Below, piece after piece: positions 18,667-27,314 of a DNA stretch of 64,000 bases (within the stretch, counting starts at the first letter, position 1; each line of letters opens with the position of its first letter). The stretch lies in assembly GCA_038238915.1 (NCBI GenBank), contig JBBSFH010000005.1:1-64000 (forward strand), in the 5' to 3' direction. A model generated the notes under the pieces. The model saw only the letters and a program-made list of their open reading frames with translations, ran no database searches and was not told the origin of the DNA. The position numbers and the translations under genes were made by a program. This DNA comes from JAVVHE01 sp038238915 (GTDB lineage: Bacteria > Pseudomonadota > Alphaproteobacteria > Sphingomonadales > Sphingomonadaceae).

Positions 18667-19434
18667 CTACCAGGCGATCGTCGCACCGCCGTCCACCACC
18701 ACCGATTGCCCGGTCATATACTGCGACGCGGGCGCCGCCAGAAACACCGCCGCCCCCGCGATCTCATCGGGCTGGCCGATGCGGCGCATGGGGGTGGGGC
18801 CGGTCGCGCGTTTGAGGCGCTCGGGATCTTCCCACAGGTAGCGCGCGAACTCGGTCTGGATCAGGCCAGGCGCGATGCAGTTGACGCGCACATTGTGCGG
18901 CCCGAACTCCACCGCCAGATTGCGCGCGAGCTGGAAATCGGCGGCCTTGGATATGTTGTACGCGCCGATCAGGCCGTTACCGCGCAGGCCGCCGATCGAG
19001 CTGACGATGATGATCGAGCCGGCCTTGCGCTCGACCATCGCGGGGGCGACCATCTGGATCAGCCAGTGGTTGGAAATGATGTTGTTCTGCAGCACCTTGT
19101 TGAACTGCTCGTCGCTGATTCCGCCCAATGGCCCCGCATAGGGATTGGACGCGGCGTTGCAGACGAGGATGTCCACCTGTCCGAAGTGGGCGACAGTGGT
19201 ATCGACCAGCGCCTGGAGCGATTCCTTGTGCGCGATATTGGCGGGCACGGGCAGCGCACAGCCCTGGTATTTCGCGTTGAGCGCGTCCGCCACCGCGTGG
19301 ACCGCCTCGGGCTTGCGCGCCGAGATGACGACGTTCGCGCCATGTTCGGCGAAGCGTTCGGCGATGGCCTGCCCGATGCCGCGCGAGGAGCCGGTGATGA
19401 TCGCGGTTTTGCCGCTGAGATCGAAGAGTTGCAT
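18667..19434 (-). CDS. SDR family oxidoreductase
   Basis: 255-residue classical short-chain dehydrogenase. Seen are the cofactor motif TGSSRGIGQAIA (TGxxxGIG), CNAASNPYAGPL, the active site Ser (IIIVSSIGG) with Tyr-x3-Lys in GAYNISKAAD, and the C-terminal MTGQSVVVDGGATI. The IARK segment after the second beta strand suggests NADP use. The substrate is unknown. It is divergent from two acyl-CoA dehydrogenase genes across about 110 bp, so a role in acyl-CoA, fatty-acid or steroid-like catabolism is possible by context only. Confidence 0.9.
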   Translation of the reverse strand: MQLFDLSGKTAIITGSSRGIGQAIAERFAEHGANVVISARKPEAVHAVADALNAKYQGCALPVPANIAHKESLQALVDTTVAHFGQVDILVCNAASNPYAGPLGGISDEQFNKVLQNNIISNHWLIQMVAPAMVERKAGSIIIVSSIGGLRGNGLIGAYNISKAADFQLARNLAVEFGPHNVRVNCIAPGLIQTEFARYLWEDPERLKRATGPTPMRRIGQPDEIAGAAVFLAAPASQYMTGQSVVVDGGATIAW

Positions 19435-19543
19435 CGACGAAGTGTAGCAGCCAGCGCACGCGCAGGTCGACTCCTTCGCTCCGGGGAGGACATTGCGCGC
19501 ACTGGCGGCTCGCTCCGCGCCCGCCTAAGAGCGAGTTAAGCAA

Positions 19544-20746
19544 ATGGGAGCGCCGCCCTTGTCCGATATCGAAACCTTCCGCGCCGAGACCCGCGAATGG
19601 CTCGAAGCCAATACCCCGCCGAGCATCCGCACGCCGATGCCCGAGCGCGAGGTGGCGTGGGGCGGGCGCAAGGCGAAATGGCAGAACCCCGAGAGCAGAC
19701 TGTGGCTCGACCGCATGGCCACCAAGGGCTGGACCGTGCCGACATGGGCACCCGAATATGGCGGCGCTGGCCTCGATGCGGCGCAGGCGCGGATACTCGC
19801 CGAGGAATTGAAGCGTATCGGCGCGCGGCCCGCGCACCTCAATTTCGGCATCTGGATGCTGGGGCCGGTGCTGCAGAAATACGGCACCGAAGAACAGAAG
19901 CGCCGCTTCCTGCCGCCAATTGCGCGGGGCGACATCCGCTGGTGCCAGGGCTATAGCGAGCCGGGATCGGGCAGCGATCTCGCCTCGCTGCGCACGAGTT
20001 GCGTCGCGGACGGTGACCACCTGGTCGTAAACGGCCAGAAGGTCTGGACGAGTTACGCCGATCAGGCGGACTGGATGTTCTGCCTCGTGCGAACCGATCC
20101 CGACGCGCCCAAGCATGAGGGCATCAGCTTCATCCTCTTCGACATGGACACGCCGGGCGTCGAGACGCGGCCCATCCCGCTCATCAGCGGTGCCTCGCCC
20201 TTCTGTGAAACATTCCTGACCGATGTGCGCGTGCCCAAGGATCAGATGGTTGGTGCGCCCGGCAAGGGGTGGGAGATCGCCAAGGCGCTGCTCGCGCACG
20301 AACGCGCCAACATCTCGGCCGAGGGCTTCGCGCGCGGCGACGGCATTGGCCTAATCGAGGCGGCGCGCCACGGCTCGCCCGGCCCGGACGGCCGCATCGG
20401 TGATTCCGGTTTGCGGCTGCGCGTGGCGGAGCAGGCGATGGCGCAACAGGCGTTTGGCCTGACGCTGCGGCGCTTGCAGCAGGAGCGCCCACCCTATCAG
20501 GCGGATGCGCTCGCCAGCATGGCCAAGTCCGCCGCCGCCGAACTCAACAAGGCACGGCTCGAGCTCACCGTCGAGGCGCTCGGCATCGATGGGCTGGGCT
20601 GGGACGGCCCCGGTTTCGCCCCCGCCGGCTTGCAGGCCACCCGCGCAATGCTGCGTTCCAAGGGCAATTCGATCGAGGGTGGCACGACCGAAATCAATTT
20701 GAACGTGCTCGCCAAACGCGGGCTGGGTCTGCGGGACCACCAATAG
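19544..20746 (+). CDS. Acyl-CoA dehydrogenase (first of pair)
   Basis: 400-residue FAD flavoprotein. It has the N-terminal helical domain, the FAD-contacting block CQGYSEPGSGSDLASLRTSC, the beta-domain VNGQKVWTSYADQADW, and the C-terminal LRSKGNSIEGGTTEINLNVLAKRGLG. It removes two hydrogens across the alpha-beta bond of an acyl-CoA. The next gene is a second, shorter acyl-CoA dehydrogenase 2 bp later, an arrangement also found for heteromeric FadE pairs acting on bulky acyl-CoAs. A TTG at 19559 is an alternative start. The substrate is not predictable. Confidence 0.93.
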   Translation: MGAPPLSDIETFRAETREWLEANTPPSIRTPMPEREVAWGGRKAKWQNPESRLWLDRMATKGWTVPTWAPEYGGAGLDAAQARILAEELKRIGARPAHLNFGIWMLGPVLQKYGTEEQKRRFLPPIARGDIRWCQGYSEPGSGSDLASLRTSCVADGDHLVVNGQKVWTSYADQADWMFCLVRTDPDAPKHEGISFILFDMDTPGVETRPIPLISGASPFCETFLTDVRVPKDQMVGAPGKGWEIAKALLAHERANISAEGFARGDGIGLIEAARHGSPGPDGRIGDSGLRLRVAEQAMAQQAFGLTLRRLQQERPPYQADALASMAKSAAAELNKARLELTVEALGIDGLGWDGPGFAPAGLQATRAMLRSKGNSIEGGTTEINLNVLAKRGLGLRDHQ

Positions 20747-20748
20747 CC

Positions 20749-21843
20749 ATGAGCTTCATCCTCACCGAGGAGCAGACGCTTCTCGCCGAAACCGCGCGCG
20801 GCTTTTTTGCCGAACATGCGCCTGTTAGCCGCCTGCGCGCGATGCGCGATGCGGGCGGCCGGTTCGACCGCGATCTTTGGCGCGCCACCGCCGATCTGGG
20901 GCTGGCAGGCGTCTCAATTGCCGAGGCACATGGCGGATCGGGCTTCGGCCAGATTGGCGTGGGCGCGGTGATGGAAGCTGCAGGCACGACTCTTGCTGCG
21001 ACGCCGCTGGTGGGTACCGCCGTCATCGCCCCCGCAATCCTGGCAGCATCGGGGCGGACCGATCTGCTCGGCGGTGCGGCGCTGGGCGAGCGGCTGTATG
21101 CGCTGGCGCTTGACGAGGGCGCGCACCACGATCCGCACGCCATTGCCACCGAGGCGCGCGTGGCGCGGGATGGCTGGCAGCTGACCGGCCACAAGCGCTT
21201 CGTTCCCGAGGGCGATATCGCCGACGTGCTGATCGTGGCGGCGCGAACGCCCGGCAGAATCTCGCTGTTCCTTGTCATGCCCGATGCCGAGGGGCTGACG
21301 CGCACACCGCTGAACGCGCTCGACAGCCGCGCGTATGCCGACTTGGCGTTCGATGGCACGCCGGCCGAACTCCTGGGGGCGGAAGGTGCTGGCGCGGACC
21401 TGCTCGGGCCCGCGCTGAATGCGGCGCGCGTCGCGCTCGCCGCCGAGATGCTGGGGATCGCCGAAGCCGCGTTCGCGATGACGCTCGATTATCTTAAAGT
21501 CCGCCAGCAGTTCGGTCAGTTGATCGGTTCGTTCCAGGCGCTGCAGCACCGAGCCGCGCAGATGGCGACCGATCTGCAACTGACGCGTTCCGCCGTGCGG
21601 GCGGCTGCGATCGCCTTGGATGGCCGCGCGAACGACGCGGCCCAGCTCGCAAGCCTCGCCAAGGCGCGTGCGGGGGCGAGCGTGCACAGGGTAACGAACG
21701 AGGCGATCCAGATGCACGGCGGCATCGGCATGACCGACGCGAGCGACGTTGGCCTGTATCTCAAGCGCGCGCGCGTGGCGGAGCATCTGCTCGGTGGCCA
21801 GGGCTTCCACCTCGACCGGTACGCTACCTTGGGCGGGTTCTAG
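20749..21843 (+). CDS. Acyl-CoA dehydrogenase (second of pair)
   Basis: 364 residues, shorter than typical homotetrameric enzymes. The N-terminus is SFILTEEQTLLAETARGFFAEHAP. The C-terminal helical domain includes KVRQQFGQLIGSFQALQHRAAQM and EAIQMHGGIGMTD. The FAD-contacting serine/threonine block of the middle domain is poorly conserved, as in the accessory subunit of alpha2beta2 FadE pairs. With the preceding gene it may form a heteromeric dehydrogenase; this is inference from pairing and divergence. The ATG directly follows the upstream stop (spacing 2 bp). Confidence 0.9.
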   Translation: MSFILTEEQTLLAETARGFFAEHAPVSRLRAMRDAGGRFDRDLWRATADLGLAGVSIAEAHGGSGFGQIGVGAVMEAAGTTLAATPLVGTAVIAPAILAASGRTDLLGGAALGERLYALALDEGAHHDPHAIATEARVARDGWQLTGHKRFVPEGDIADVLIVAARTPGRISLFLVMPDAEGLTRTPLNALDSRAYADLAFDGTPAELLGAEGAGADLLGPALNAARVALAAEMLGIAEAAFAMTLDYLKVRQQFGQLIGSFQALQHRAAQMATDLQLTRSAVRAAAIALDGRANDAAQLASLAKARAGASVHRVTNEAIQMHGGIGMTDASDVGLYLKRARVAEHLLGGQGFHLDRYATLGGF

Positions 21844-22030
21844 ACCCTTCCGTTCGGGCGACGGGCAAGGTTTCGCGGCCCGGACAGGATCGGGTGTCAG
21901 AGCTGGCAGCATTCGGACCCCTGCTCCAGCGGCAAGGGCAAGGTTTCACCGAGGCAGGTCAGACCATAACGCGAAACGGCCGCACCCCGGTTTAAGGAGA
22001 CGCGGCCGACATCGATCCCCCGAAGCCGAT

Positions 22031-22456
22031 CTACTGGTTCGCGTAAGCCTCGTTGCCGACGAAACCCATCTTGGTCACGCCCGACTGTTGCGCCACCGCC
22101 ATCACCTGATCGACGATCGCATACTTCGCCTGTGCGTCGGGGTGCAGGCGCGTCTCGGGCTCGGGACGCTTGTTTGCGGCTGCGGTCAGATCGGTCTTGA
22201 GCTGCGTTAGCGTCACGGGTTCCTTGTTCCACGTGATGCCACCAAGGAAATCGACCTCCACCGTGTTGAAATCGGGTTTGACCTGGTTGGGCGGTGGCGG
22301 CGTATTCGTCGGCAGATCGAGCTTCACCGCGTGCGTCTGCACGGGGATGGTGATGATGAACATGATCAGCAGCACAAGCATCACGTCGATCAGCGGCGTG
22401 GTGTTCATATCCACCATCGGCGCGCCTTCTTCGGTCTCGCCAACTTGCATTGACAT
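22031..22456 (-). CDS. exbD: ExbD/TolR biopolymer transport protein (second copy)
   Basis: 141 residues. A short cytoplasmic start leads to MVDMNTTPLIDVMLVLLIMF, holding the proton-path aspartate of ExbD in its single membrane helix. A Pro-rich linker and periplasmic domain follow (KLDLPTNTPPPP to TKMGFVGNEAYANQ). With ExbB it uses the proton motive force to energise TonB. It is the last gene of the tonB-exbB-exbD-exbD operon, 12 bp after the first exbD. About 190 bp of apparently non-coding DNA follows before the convergent acyl-CoA dehydrogenase end. Confidence 0.93.
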   Translation of the reverse strand: MSMQVGETEEGAPMVDMNTTPLIDVMLVLLIMFIITIPVQTHAVKLDLPTNTPPPPNQVKPDFNTVEVDFLGGITWNKEPVTLTQLKTDLTAAANKRPEPETRLHPDAQAKYAIVDQVMAVAQQSGVTKMGFVGNEAYANQ

Positions 22457-22468
22457 GGGCGGGTTCCT

Positions 22469-22948
22469 CTAGCGTGTAACGAAGCCGGCGGGCGGCTCCG
22501 AGATAAAGCCGATCTTTTGATAGCCTGCCTGCTGCATAGCGTAGATCACGCCGCCGATGCACTTGTATGGCATATTCGCGTCGCCGCGGACATGCACCTC
22601 GGGCAGTTCGATCTTCGCACCCGCTGCCTGCTGCTTCTTCACATCGGCGAGCAGTTTCTTGCCGCCCAGATCGCGAAGCTCGGCAGTGTTCTCCACCTTG
22701 TGCGTCGTCCAGTACGCCTCGCAATTGCCACCAGTCGCGCGCACCGAGACATTGGCGTTCTCGGGCTTGGTCGTGGTCGGCTGATTGACCACCTTGGGCA
22801 GTTCGAGGCGCACCGTCTGAATCGCAACGGGCACCGTGATGAGGAAGATGATGAGCAGCACCAGCATCACGTCGACGAGCGGCGTGGTGTTGATGTCCGC
22901 CATGGGGGCACCTTCGTCCGCCCCCTCGTTGCCCACGCTCATTGACAT
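22469..22948 (-). CDS. exbD: ExbD/TolR biopolymer transport protein (first copy)
   Basis: 159 residues. The membrane segment MADINTTPLVDVMLVLLIIF carries the conserved aspartate. The periplasmic domain is longer than in the second copy and has two cysteines (GGNCEAYWT and MPYKCIGG) that could form a disulfide, absent from the other copy. That difference suggests the two ExbD proteins are not interchangeable. It follows exbB by 27 bp. Double exbD genes in this order are also known in Xanthomonas, where the second one is needed only for some functions. Confidence 0.93.
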   Translation of the reverse strand: MSMSVGNEGADEGAPMADINTTPLVDVMLVLLIIFLITVPVAIQTVRLELPKVVNQPTTTKPENANVSVRATGGNCEAYWTTHKVENTAELRDLGGKKLLADVKKQQAAGAKIELPEVHVRGDANMPYKCIGGVIYAMQQAGYQKIGFISEPPAGFVTR

Positions 22949-22975
22949 TTACATGTACTCCTTCGCGCGCCGAAC

Positions 22976-23824
22976 CTAGCGCACGTCGGCCGAGCGAGCC
23001 GGCACGGCCTGACCGACCGTGGTCGAACCAGATGGGCCACCGCTCGGGGCTACGATGATCGGCGCATTTTGTACGCGACCGCCCGAAACCAGCATCGAGT
23101 GGATATCGTTGGCGAAATTGCCGAGGCTATCCTGCACGTTCTTGTTGCGGCGCGTCAGCCAGTTGTAGCCCAACACGGCGGGAACCGCGACGGCGAGACC
23201 GATCGCGGTCATGATCAGCGCCTCACCGACCGGACCCGCGACCTTGTCGATCGAGGCCTGGCCCGCGATGCCGATCGCGATCAGCGCCTTGTAGATGCCG
23301 ACCACGGTACCGAACAGGCCGACGAACGGCGAAGTCGATCCGACCGAAGCCAGCAGCGCAAGCCCGCCGGTCAGTCGCGAGTTGATCGCCGATGCCGAAC
23401 GGCTGAGGCTCATCGTTACCCACTCGTGCTGGTCGATCTTGTCGGTCAGGCGCCCTTCATGATGCTCCTGCGCCGCGAGCCCATCGTCCACCAGTTGGCG
23501 AAACGCCGAGTTCTTGGGAAGTTTGGCGCGGCCCGCTTCCAGGCTGCCCGCCTTCCAGAACTGCTTGTCGAGCGTGGCAGCCTCGCCCAGCACCTTCTTC
23601 TGCTCGAAGAATTTGGTGAGGATGATGTACCACGATGCGAACGACATGATGACGAGGATCGCCAGCACGCCGATGATGATTGATCCGCCATTCTCGATCA
23701 GCGCCATCAGGCCGTAGGGACTATCCCCCGTGGCGGGAGCGGCGGTGGCCGACGCGTCCTGCGCCAATGCGACACCGGTGGTGAGCAGGGCCAGTGGCAG
23801 ACCGATCAGCAGAGACTTCTTCAT
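22976..23824 (-). CDS. exbB: ExbB/TolQ/MotA-type proton channel protein
   Basis: 282 residues with a cleavable signal peptide (SLLIGLPLALLTTGVALAQDA), which is usual for the long ExbB type, and three membrane segments: IIIGVLAILVIMSFASWYIILTKF, then LALLASVGSTSPFVGLFGTVVGIYKAL, and ALIMTAIGLAVAVPAVLGYNWL. The GLFGTVVGI and A-I-A-V-P motifs are the family signature. It forms the pentameric channel around ExbD and recruits TonB. It is the second gene of the operon, about 80 bp after tonB. Confidence 0.95.
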   Translation of the reverse strand: MKKSLLIGLPLALLTTGVALAQDASATAAPATGDSPYGLMALIENGGSIIIGVLAILVIMSFASWYIILTKFFEQKKVLGEAATLDKQFWKAGSLEAGRAKLPKNSAFRQLVDDGLAAQEHHEGRLTDKIDQHEWVTMSLSRSASAINSRLTGGLALLASVGSTSPFVGLFGTVVGIYKALIAIGIAGQASIDKVAGPVGEALIMTAIGLAVAVPAVLGYNWLTRRNKNVQDSLGNFANDIHSMLVSGGRVQNAPIIVAPSGGPSGSTTVGQAVPARSADVR

Positions 23825-23903
23825 AGCATTTCCCTCATGGTCTTCCGCGCGGGGGCGGAGTTCGGTTTACGTCAGTATGCGCGCACCCGCGCGGTCGAAA
23901 AAA

Positions 23904-24590
23904 CTAGCGATCTTTCGGCACGACCCACTTGATCGCGTCCGCATGTCCGGTCTCGCGCACCGGCTGTCCACCTTCGGCTTTCGCCGGAGTGAACTTGAAT
24001 CGGCGCGTGATCAACGCACAAGTCGTCTCGTCGAGCCGTGGATGGCCGCTCGATTGCGTCACCGCGCAATTCTCGACGCGGCCCTTCTCGTTGATCTCGT
24101 AGGTGACGCGCGTCGTTCCCTCTTCCTCCGCACGAAGCGAAGCGTCGGGATAATCCTCGTTTGTGATCGTCGCGCGGTTGTTGCCGCGCTCGGTCGCGCG
24201 AACGGCTGGCCCCAAAGGCTTCGGTGGCGGAGCCGGTGCTGCAACCGGGGCAGGCGGTGCCTGGTAGACCGGCTGCGGGGCTACCGGCATGGCGACTGTC
24301 GTGTTCGTGGTGATTGTTGCCACGGGAGCAGCGCTCGTCTGCACCACCACATCGGGTGGAGGAGTGACGACGGGAATATCCTGCAGCTTTTCAGGCGGCG
24401 GTGGCGGCGGCTCCTCGGGCGGTTTTTCTTCCTTGATGTCGGTGGTCTCCAGCGTCTTCTGGATGTGCTTCACCGCATCCGACGCGAGGCCGGTGATCAG
24501 CGCGTAGATGATGAATACATGGACCAGAACCGCAATGCCCAGCGCGGTCATCTTGCGGTTGTTGGTGCCGGTTTCGGTCAGGTAACTCAT
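23904..24590 (-). CDS. tonB: TonB energy transducer
   Basis: 228 residues. An N-terminal membrane anchor (MTALGIAVLVHVFIIYALI) carries the conserved histidine. A Pro/Glu-rich periplasmic spacer (EEKPPEEPPPPPPEKLQ and further proline stretches, residues 50-140) precedes the C-terminal TonB domain (YPDASLRAEEEGTTRVTYEI to RRFKFTPAKAEGGQPV). It couples the ExbBD motor to outer-membrane TonB-dependent receptors, which are numerous in sphingomonads. The ATG is at 24590 with AAGG upstream. On the minus strand a TTGACA hexamer lies at 24752-24747, but I see no convincing -10. Confidence 0.95.
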   Translation of the reverse strand: MSYLTETGTNNRKMTALGIAVLVHVFIIYALITGLASDAVKHIQKTLETTDIKEEKPPEEPPPPPPEKLQDIPVVTPPPDVVVQTSAAPVATITTNTTVAMPVAPQPVYQAPPAPVAAPAPPPKPLGPAVRATERGNNRATITNEDYPDASLRAEEEGTTRVTYEINEKGRVENCAVTQSSGHPRLDETTCALITRRFKFTPAKAEGGQPVRETGHADAIKWVVPKDR

Positions 24591-24745
24591 GCTCGGCCTT
24601 CCGGCTCCCTCTTGGCACTCTGCCGGTCTGCCCCCTTTGCGGGATGCTTGGCCGGTGTCGGCGTTTCCGTTAACGGGGCTTTGCGAGTGCCGCAACGGCT
24701 TTTGTCTAACCCTGTAGATAACGATTGGCGTCGAAAGGCGGTTGC

Positions 24746-25654
24746 GTGTCAAGCATCCAAATCTTTGGGCTTAGCCCTAAGCGTTCGCGTCCGCTTCTGA
24801 GCGGGCTTTGTTGCATTGCAGCAGTATTCGCTGCGCCCGTCGTGCGCGCGGCGGATCTCGATCGGCCGCACCTCGCGCGCGTGTCGGCGTATGCCGATCT
24901 CGCCGATCTCGCGCTCGCGGCCCCTGTGGTGATTGCAGCCAAGGTGCACGCGGTTGTCCGTGTCGGCCGCAAGTCGGCCCCCGATCTGGCTGTCGGAGTG
25001 CGGCGCTATCTGGTGCGCGCAGACGTGATTTCGGCGATCCTGGCTCCGGGTGCGGTTCCCTCTCGCATCGAATATCTATGGGACGTGGCAAACCCGAACC
25101 GGCCCGATATCGATGATGCGCGAGTGCTAGTCTTTCTCCAGCCGGTCGCAAACCAGCCCGATCGTTTCCGTCTTGTCAGCGCGCGCGCGCAGATCGTCGC
25201 CGATCCTTCGATCGAGGCGCGCGTTCGCGGGATTTTACTGCAGGCGCGCGATCCCGTCCTTGCAGGTGGCCGTGTCATCGGCGTCACGCGCGCGTTCACG
25301 GTGCCAGGCGCTCTGCCCGGCGATGCGGAAACACAGATTTTCCTGCGCACCGCCGGATCGAAACCCGCCAGCCTCGTCGTGACGAGCCATCAGGGCGAGC
25401 CAAAGCGCTATGCGGCCGCGTTCGGCGACGCGATCGACGCGGGTGCGAGCCCGGTAAAGCAGGGGACGCTCGCGTGGTATGATCTGGCTTGCGGCTTGCC
25501 TCCGCAGTTGCCTGCCGAAGCGACCGTCGAACTCGATGCCGTCCAGCGCGCGGCGGTGGTCGCGGACTATGCGTTTGTTCTGGGCGCGCTCGGTCCGTGC
25601 GGTCGGACGAGCGCGGACGACAATTCCACGCCCACCGAGGCGCAATCGGGATAA
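24746..25654 (+). CDS. Exported protein of unknown function
   Basis: About 302 residues from GTG 24746, which has AAGG seven bases upstream. It opens with a signal peptide (RPLLSGLCCIAAVFAAPVVRAADLD), so the mature protein is periplasmic. The body is rich in Ala, Val and Arg and has no recognisable motif; VAAKVHAVVRVG, VRRYLVRADVISAILAPG and LAWYDLACGLPPQLPAE look like a beta-rich globular domain. I do not recognise the family, though its divergent position beside tonB may be typical of sphingomonads. Its last 88 bp overlap the folB coding end on the other strand. Confidence 0.7.
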   Translation: MSSIQIFGLSPKRSRPLLSGLCCIAAVFAAPVVRAADLDRPHLARVSAYADLADLALAAPVVIAAKVHAVVRVGRKSAPDLAVGVRRYLVRADVISAILAPGAVPSRIEYLWDVANPNRPDIDDARVLVFLQPVANQPDRFRLVSARAQIVADPSIEARVRGILLQARDPVLAGGRVIGVTRAFTVPGALPGDAETQIFLRTAGSKPASLVVTSHQGEPKRYAAAFGDAIDAGASPVKQGTLAWYDLACGLPPQLPAEATVELDAVQRAAVVADYAFVLGALGPCGRTSADDNSTPTEAQSG

Positions 25655-26004
25655 ACGTCGAGCTTGCGGGTCCGTACACGGAGCGCGCACACGCCGTGGC
25701 GCGCGGCGATCAGATCGTAGATCTCGCGCGCCAGCGTTTCCTGAAGGTTGAACCGCCGCGCAGTCGTCAACCGTGCAATTTCCGCGCGCAGGAAATCATA
25801 ATCCCACGCTTCGGCGCGCGCGTCCGCCACAGGCAACTTTGCTGGATCGAGCCATACCTCGATCGTGGCCAGCAACCGCTGCGGCGCGCCGATCTCGAAA
25901 TCGTGAAAGCCGATGTCCGCTTCGAACACATGGTCTTCAAGCCAGATCTTGTATGCGGCGGGTGCGAGCGCGACGGGAACGAGGCCGCGCAAATCTTCAA
26001 ACAT
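25567..26004 (-). CDS. folB: Dihydroneopterin aldolase
   Basis: 145-residue FolB tunnelling-fold enzyme of folate synthesis, which cleaves 7,8-dihydroneopterin to 6-hydroxymethyl-dihydropterin and glycolaldehyde. Seen: KIWLEDHVFEADIGFHDFE at the N-terminus with the substrate-binding Glu, RRFNLQETLAREIYDLI, and the C-terminal LRVRTRKLDVYPDCASVGVEL with the catalytic lysine. The tail is longer than usual and overlaps the convergent gene by 88 bp. The ATG overlaps the stop of the upstream SDR (TGATG), so the two are translationally coupled. Confidence 0.9.
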   Translation of the reverse strand: MFEDLRGLVPVALAPAAYKIWLEDHVFEADIGFHDFEIGAPQRLLATIEVWLDPAKLPVADARAEAWDYDFLRAEIARLTTARRFNLQETLAREIYDLIAARHGVCALRVRTRKLDVYPDCASVGVELSSALVRPHGPSAPRTNA

Positions 26005-26765
26005 CAGGCATCTTTCATGAAAGCGACATCGCGCGGCAACGCCATGAAGCGCGCGCCTGCGTCCACCGTAATCGTCTGCCCGGTGATGGTGGGGGACGCC
26101 GCGAGGAACAAGAGCGCGCGCGCGACATCGTCCGCATCCACCCCGCGGCCGAGCGGGTTGCGCGCGTGTACCGCATCGAACTCGGCGCGGTGTTGCGGAC
26201 CGCTGGTAAGAGTGATCGCGGGTGCAATCGCGTTTACGCGCACGGCAGGGGCGAGCGCGCGCGCCGCAAGTTCGGTCGCGCCGGCGAGCGCGGCCTTGGC
26301 AATCGTGTAGCTGAAATAATCGGGGTTCATCGCCGACAGTTTTGCATCGAGCAGGTTGACTACCAGCCCGCGCGCGCTTTCGGGCAATGCGGCAGCAAAG
26401 GCGCGCATCAGGAGGATGGGCGCGCGCAAATTGACATTGATGTGAGCGTCCCAATCGTCCGCGCCAAAATCGTCCAGCCGGTCGTAGACGAAGCGCGATG
26501 CGTTGTTGACCAGAAGCCGCGCCGCACCGCCCGCAGCCGCGATCACGGCCTCGGCCGCATCCCACCGCGCGAGGTCCGCCGCGATCACCGCGCCACCGGT
26601 TTCGCGCGCGAGCGCATCCGCCTCGTCGCGCGAGCCGTTGCAGTGGATCAGCACGCGCCACCCCTCGGCAGCGAGCGCGCGAACCATGGTCGCGCCGATG
26701 CGCCTGGCGCCGCCGGTGACAATCGCCAGCGGCGCGGGACCAAACTCGGGGGGTGAAACCGCCAT
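26004..26765 (-). CDS. SDR oxidoreductase, probable pteridine reductase-like
   Basis: 253-residue short-chain dehydrogenase: IVTGGARRIGATMVRAL (the TGGxxRIG form used by pteridine reductases), NNASRFVYDRL, Tyr-x3-Lys in YFSYTIAKAALAG, and TGQTITVDAGARF. The variant glycine motif with Arg, and coupling to folB, support a dihydromonapterin or pteridine reductase role comparable to FolM/PTR1. This is inferred; classical FabG-like substrates cannot be excluded. It is the first gene of a two-gene unit with folB. Confidence 0.85.
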   Translation of the reverse strand: MAVSPPEFGPAPLAIVTGGARRIGATMVRALAAEGWRVLIHCNGSRDEADALARETGGAVIAADLARWDAAEAVIAAAGGAARLLVNNASRFVYDRLDDFGADDWDAHINVNLRAPILLMRAFAAALPESARGLVVNLLDAKLSAMNPDYFSYTIAKAALAGATELAARALAPAVRVNAIAPAITLTSGPQHRAEFDAVHARNPLGRGVDADDVARALLFLAASPTITGQTITVDAGARFMALPRDVAFMKDA

Positions 26766-26879
26766 CGCGTGCGCTTAGGGCGACCGCGCGCGCACCGCCA
26801 GCACTGCCAGACGGTGAAGGGTCGACGTTGCAGATGCCGCACCCTACATGCGCGCGCCAACGGGGCCCTGGAGACCAAA

Positions 26880-27314
26880 GTGAAGAACTGCGCCCCTGCT
26901 GCGCTTGCCGCATTCCTTTTGACGTTGAGCAGCCCAGGTGCCGTCGCACACGCCGCGATGGTGGACGTGAGCGTAAGCAACGTGCGTAGTGCCGTTGGCA
27001 ATATCCATGTGGAACTCTGCCCCCAGCATCTTTTCCTCGGCGATTGCACCCTGGTCGGCGAGACGGCGGCGCACGCAGGCGTCACCGTGGTGCGCATCGA
27101 GAATGTGCCGCCGGGTATTTATGCCGCGCAGGCGTATCACGACGAGAACGGCAATCATCGCGTCGACCGCGGGCTGTTCGGCGTGCCGCGCGAGGGGGTT
27201 GGTTTTTCCAACGATGCCAAACTGTATCGGCACGGCCCGCACTTCGATGAGGCGCAGTTCAATGTGGGCCGTGCAGTCGAACATATCGCGCTTCGCCTGC
27301 GGCACTTTTTCTAG
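26880..27314 (+). CDS. DUF2141 secreted protein
   Basis: 144 residues from GTG 26880, with GGAG seven bases upstream. A signal peptide (LAAFLLTLSSPGAVAHAAM) is followed by a DUF2141 beta-sandwich: VSVSNVRSAVGNIHVELCPQ, then the motif YAAQAYHDENGNHRVDRGLFGVPREGVGFSND. The D-x-N-x-N/D loop resembles a calcium- or metal-binding turn. The function is unknown. The next codon after its stop begins hpnN, so it is probably the first gene of that unit and may work with the exporter in the envelope. Confidence 0.85.
   Translation: MKNCAPAALAAFLLTLSSPGAVAHAAMVDVSVSNVRSAVGNIHVELCPQHLFLGDCTLVGETAAHAGVTVVRIENVPPGIYAAQAYHDENGNHRVDRGLFGVPREGVGFSNDAKLYRHGPHFDEAQFNVGRAVEHIALRLRHFF

Noticed and set aside
21844..22030. 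Terminator or small RNA after the acyl-CoA dehydrogenases
   Set aside because: No strong stem with T-tract was found; repeated GGCAAGG fragments are too short to support a call.
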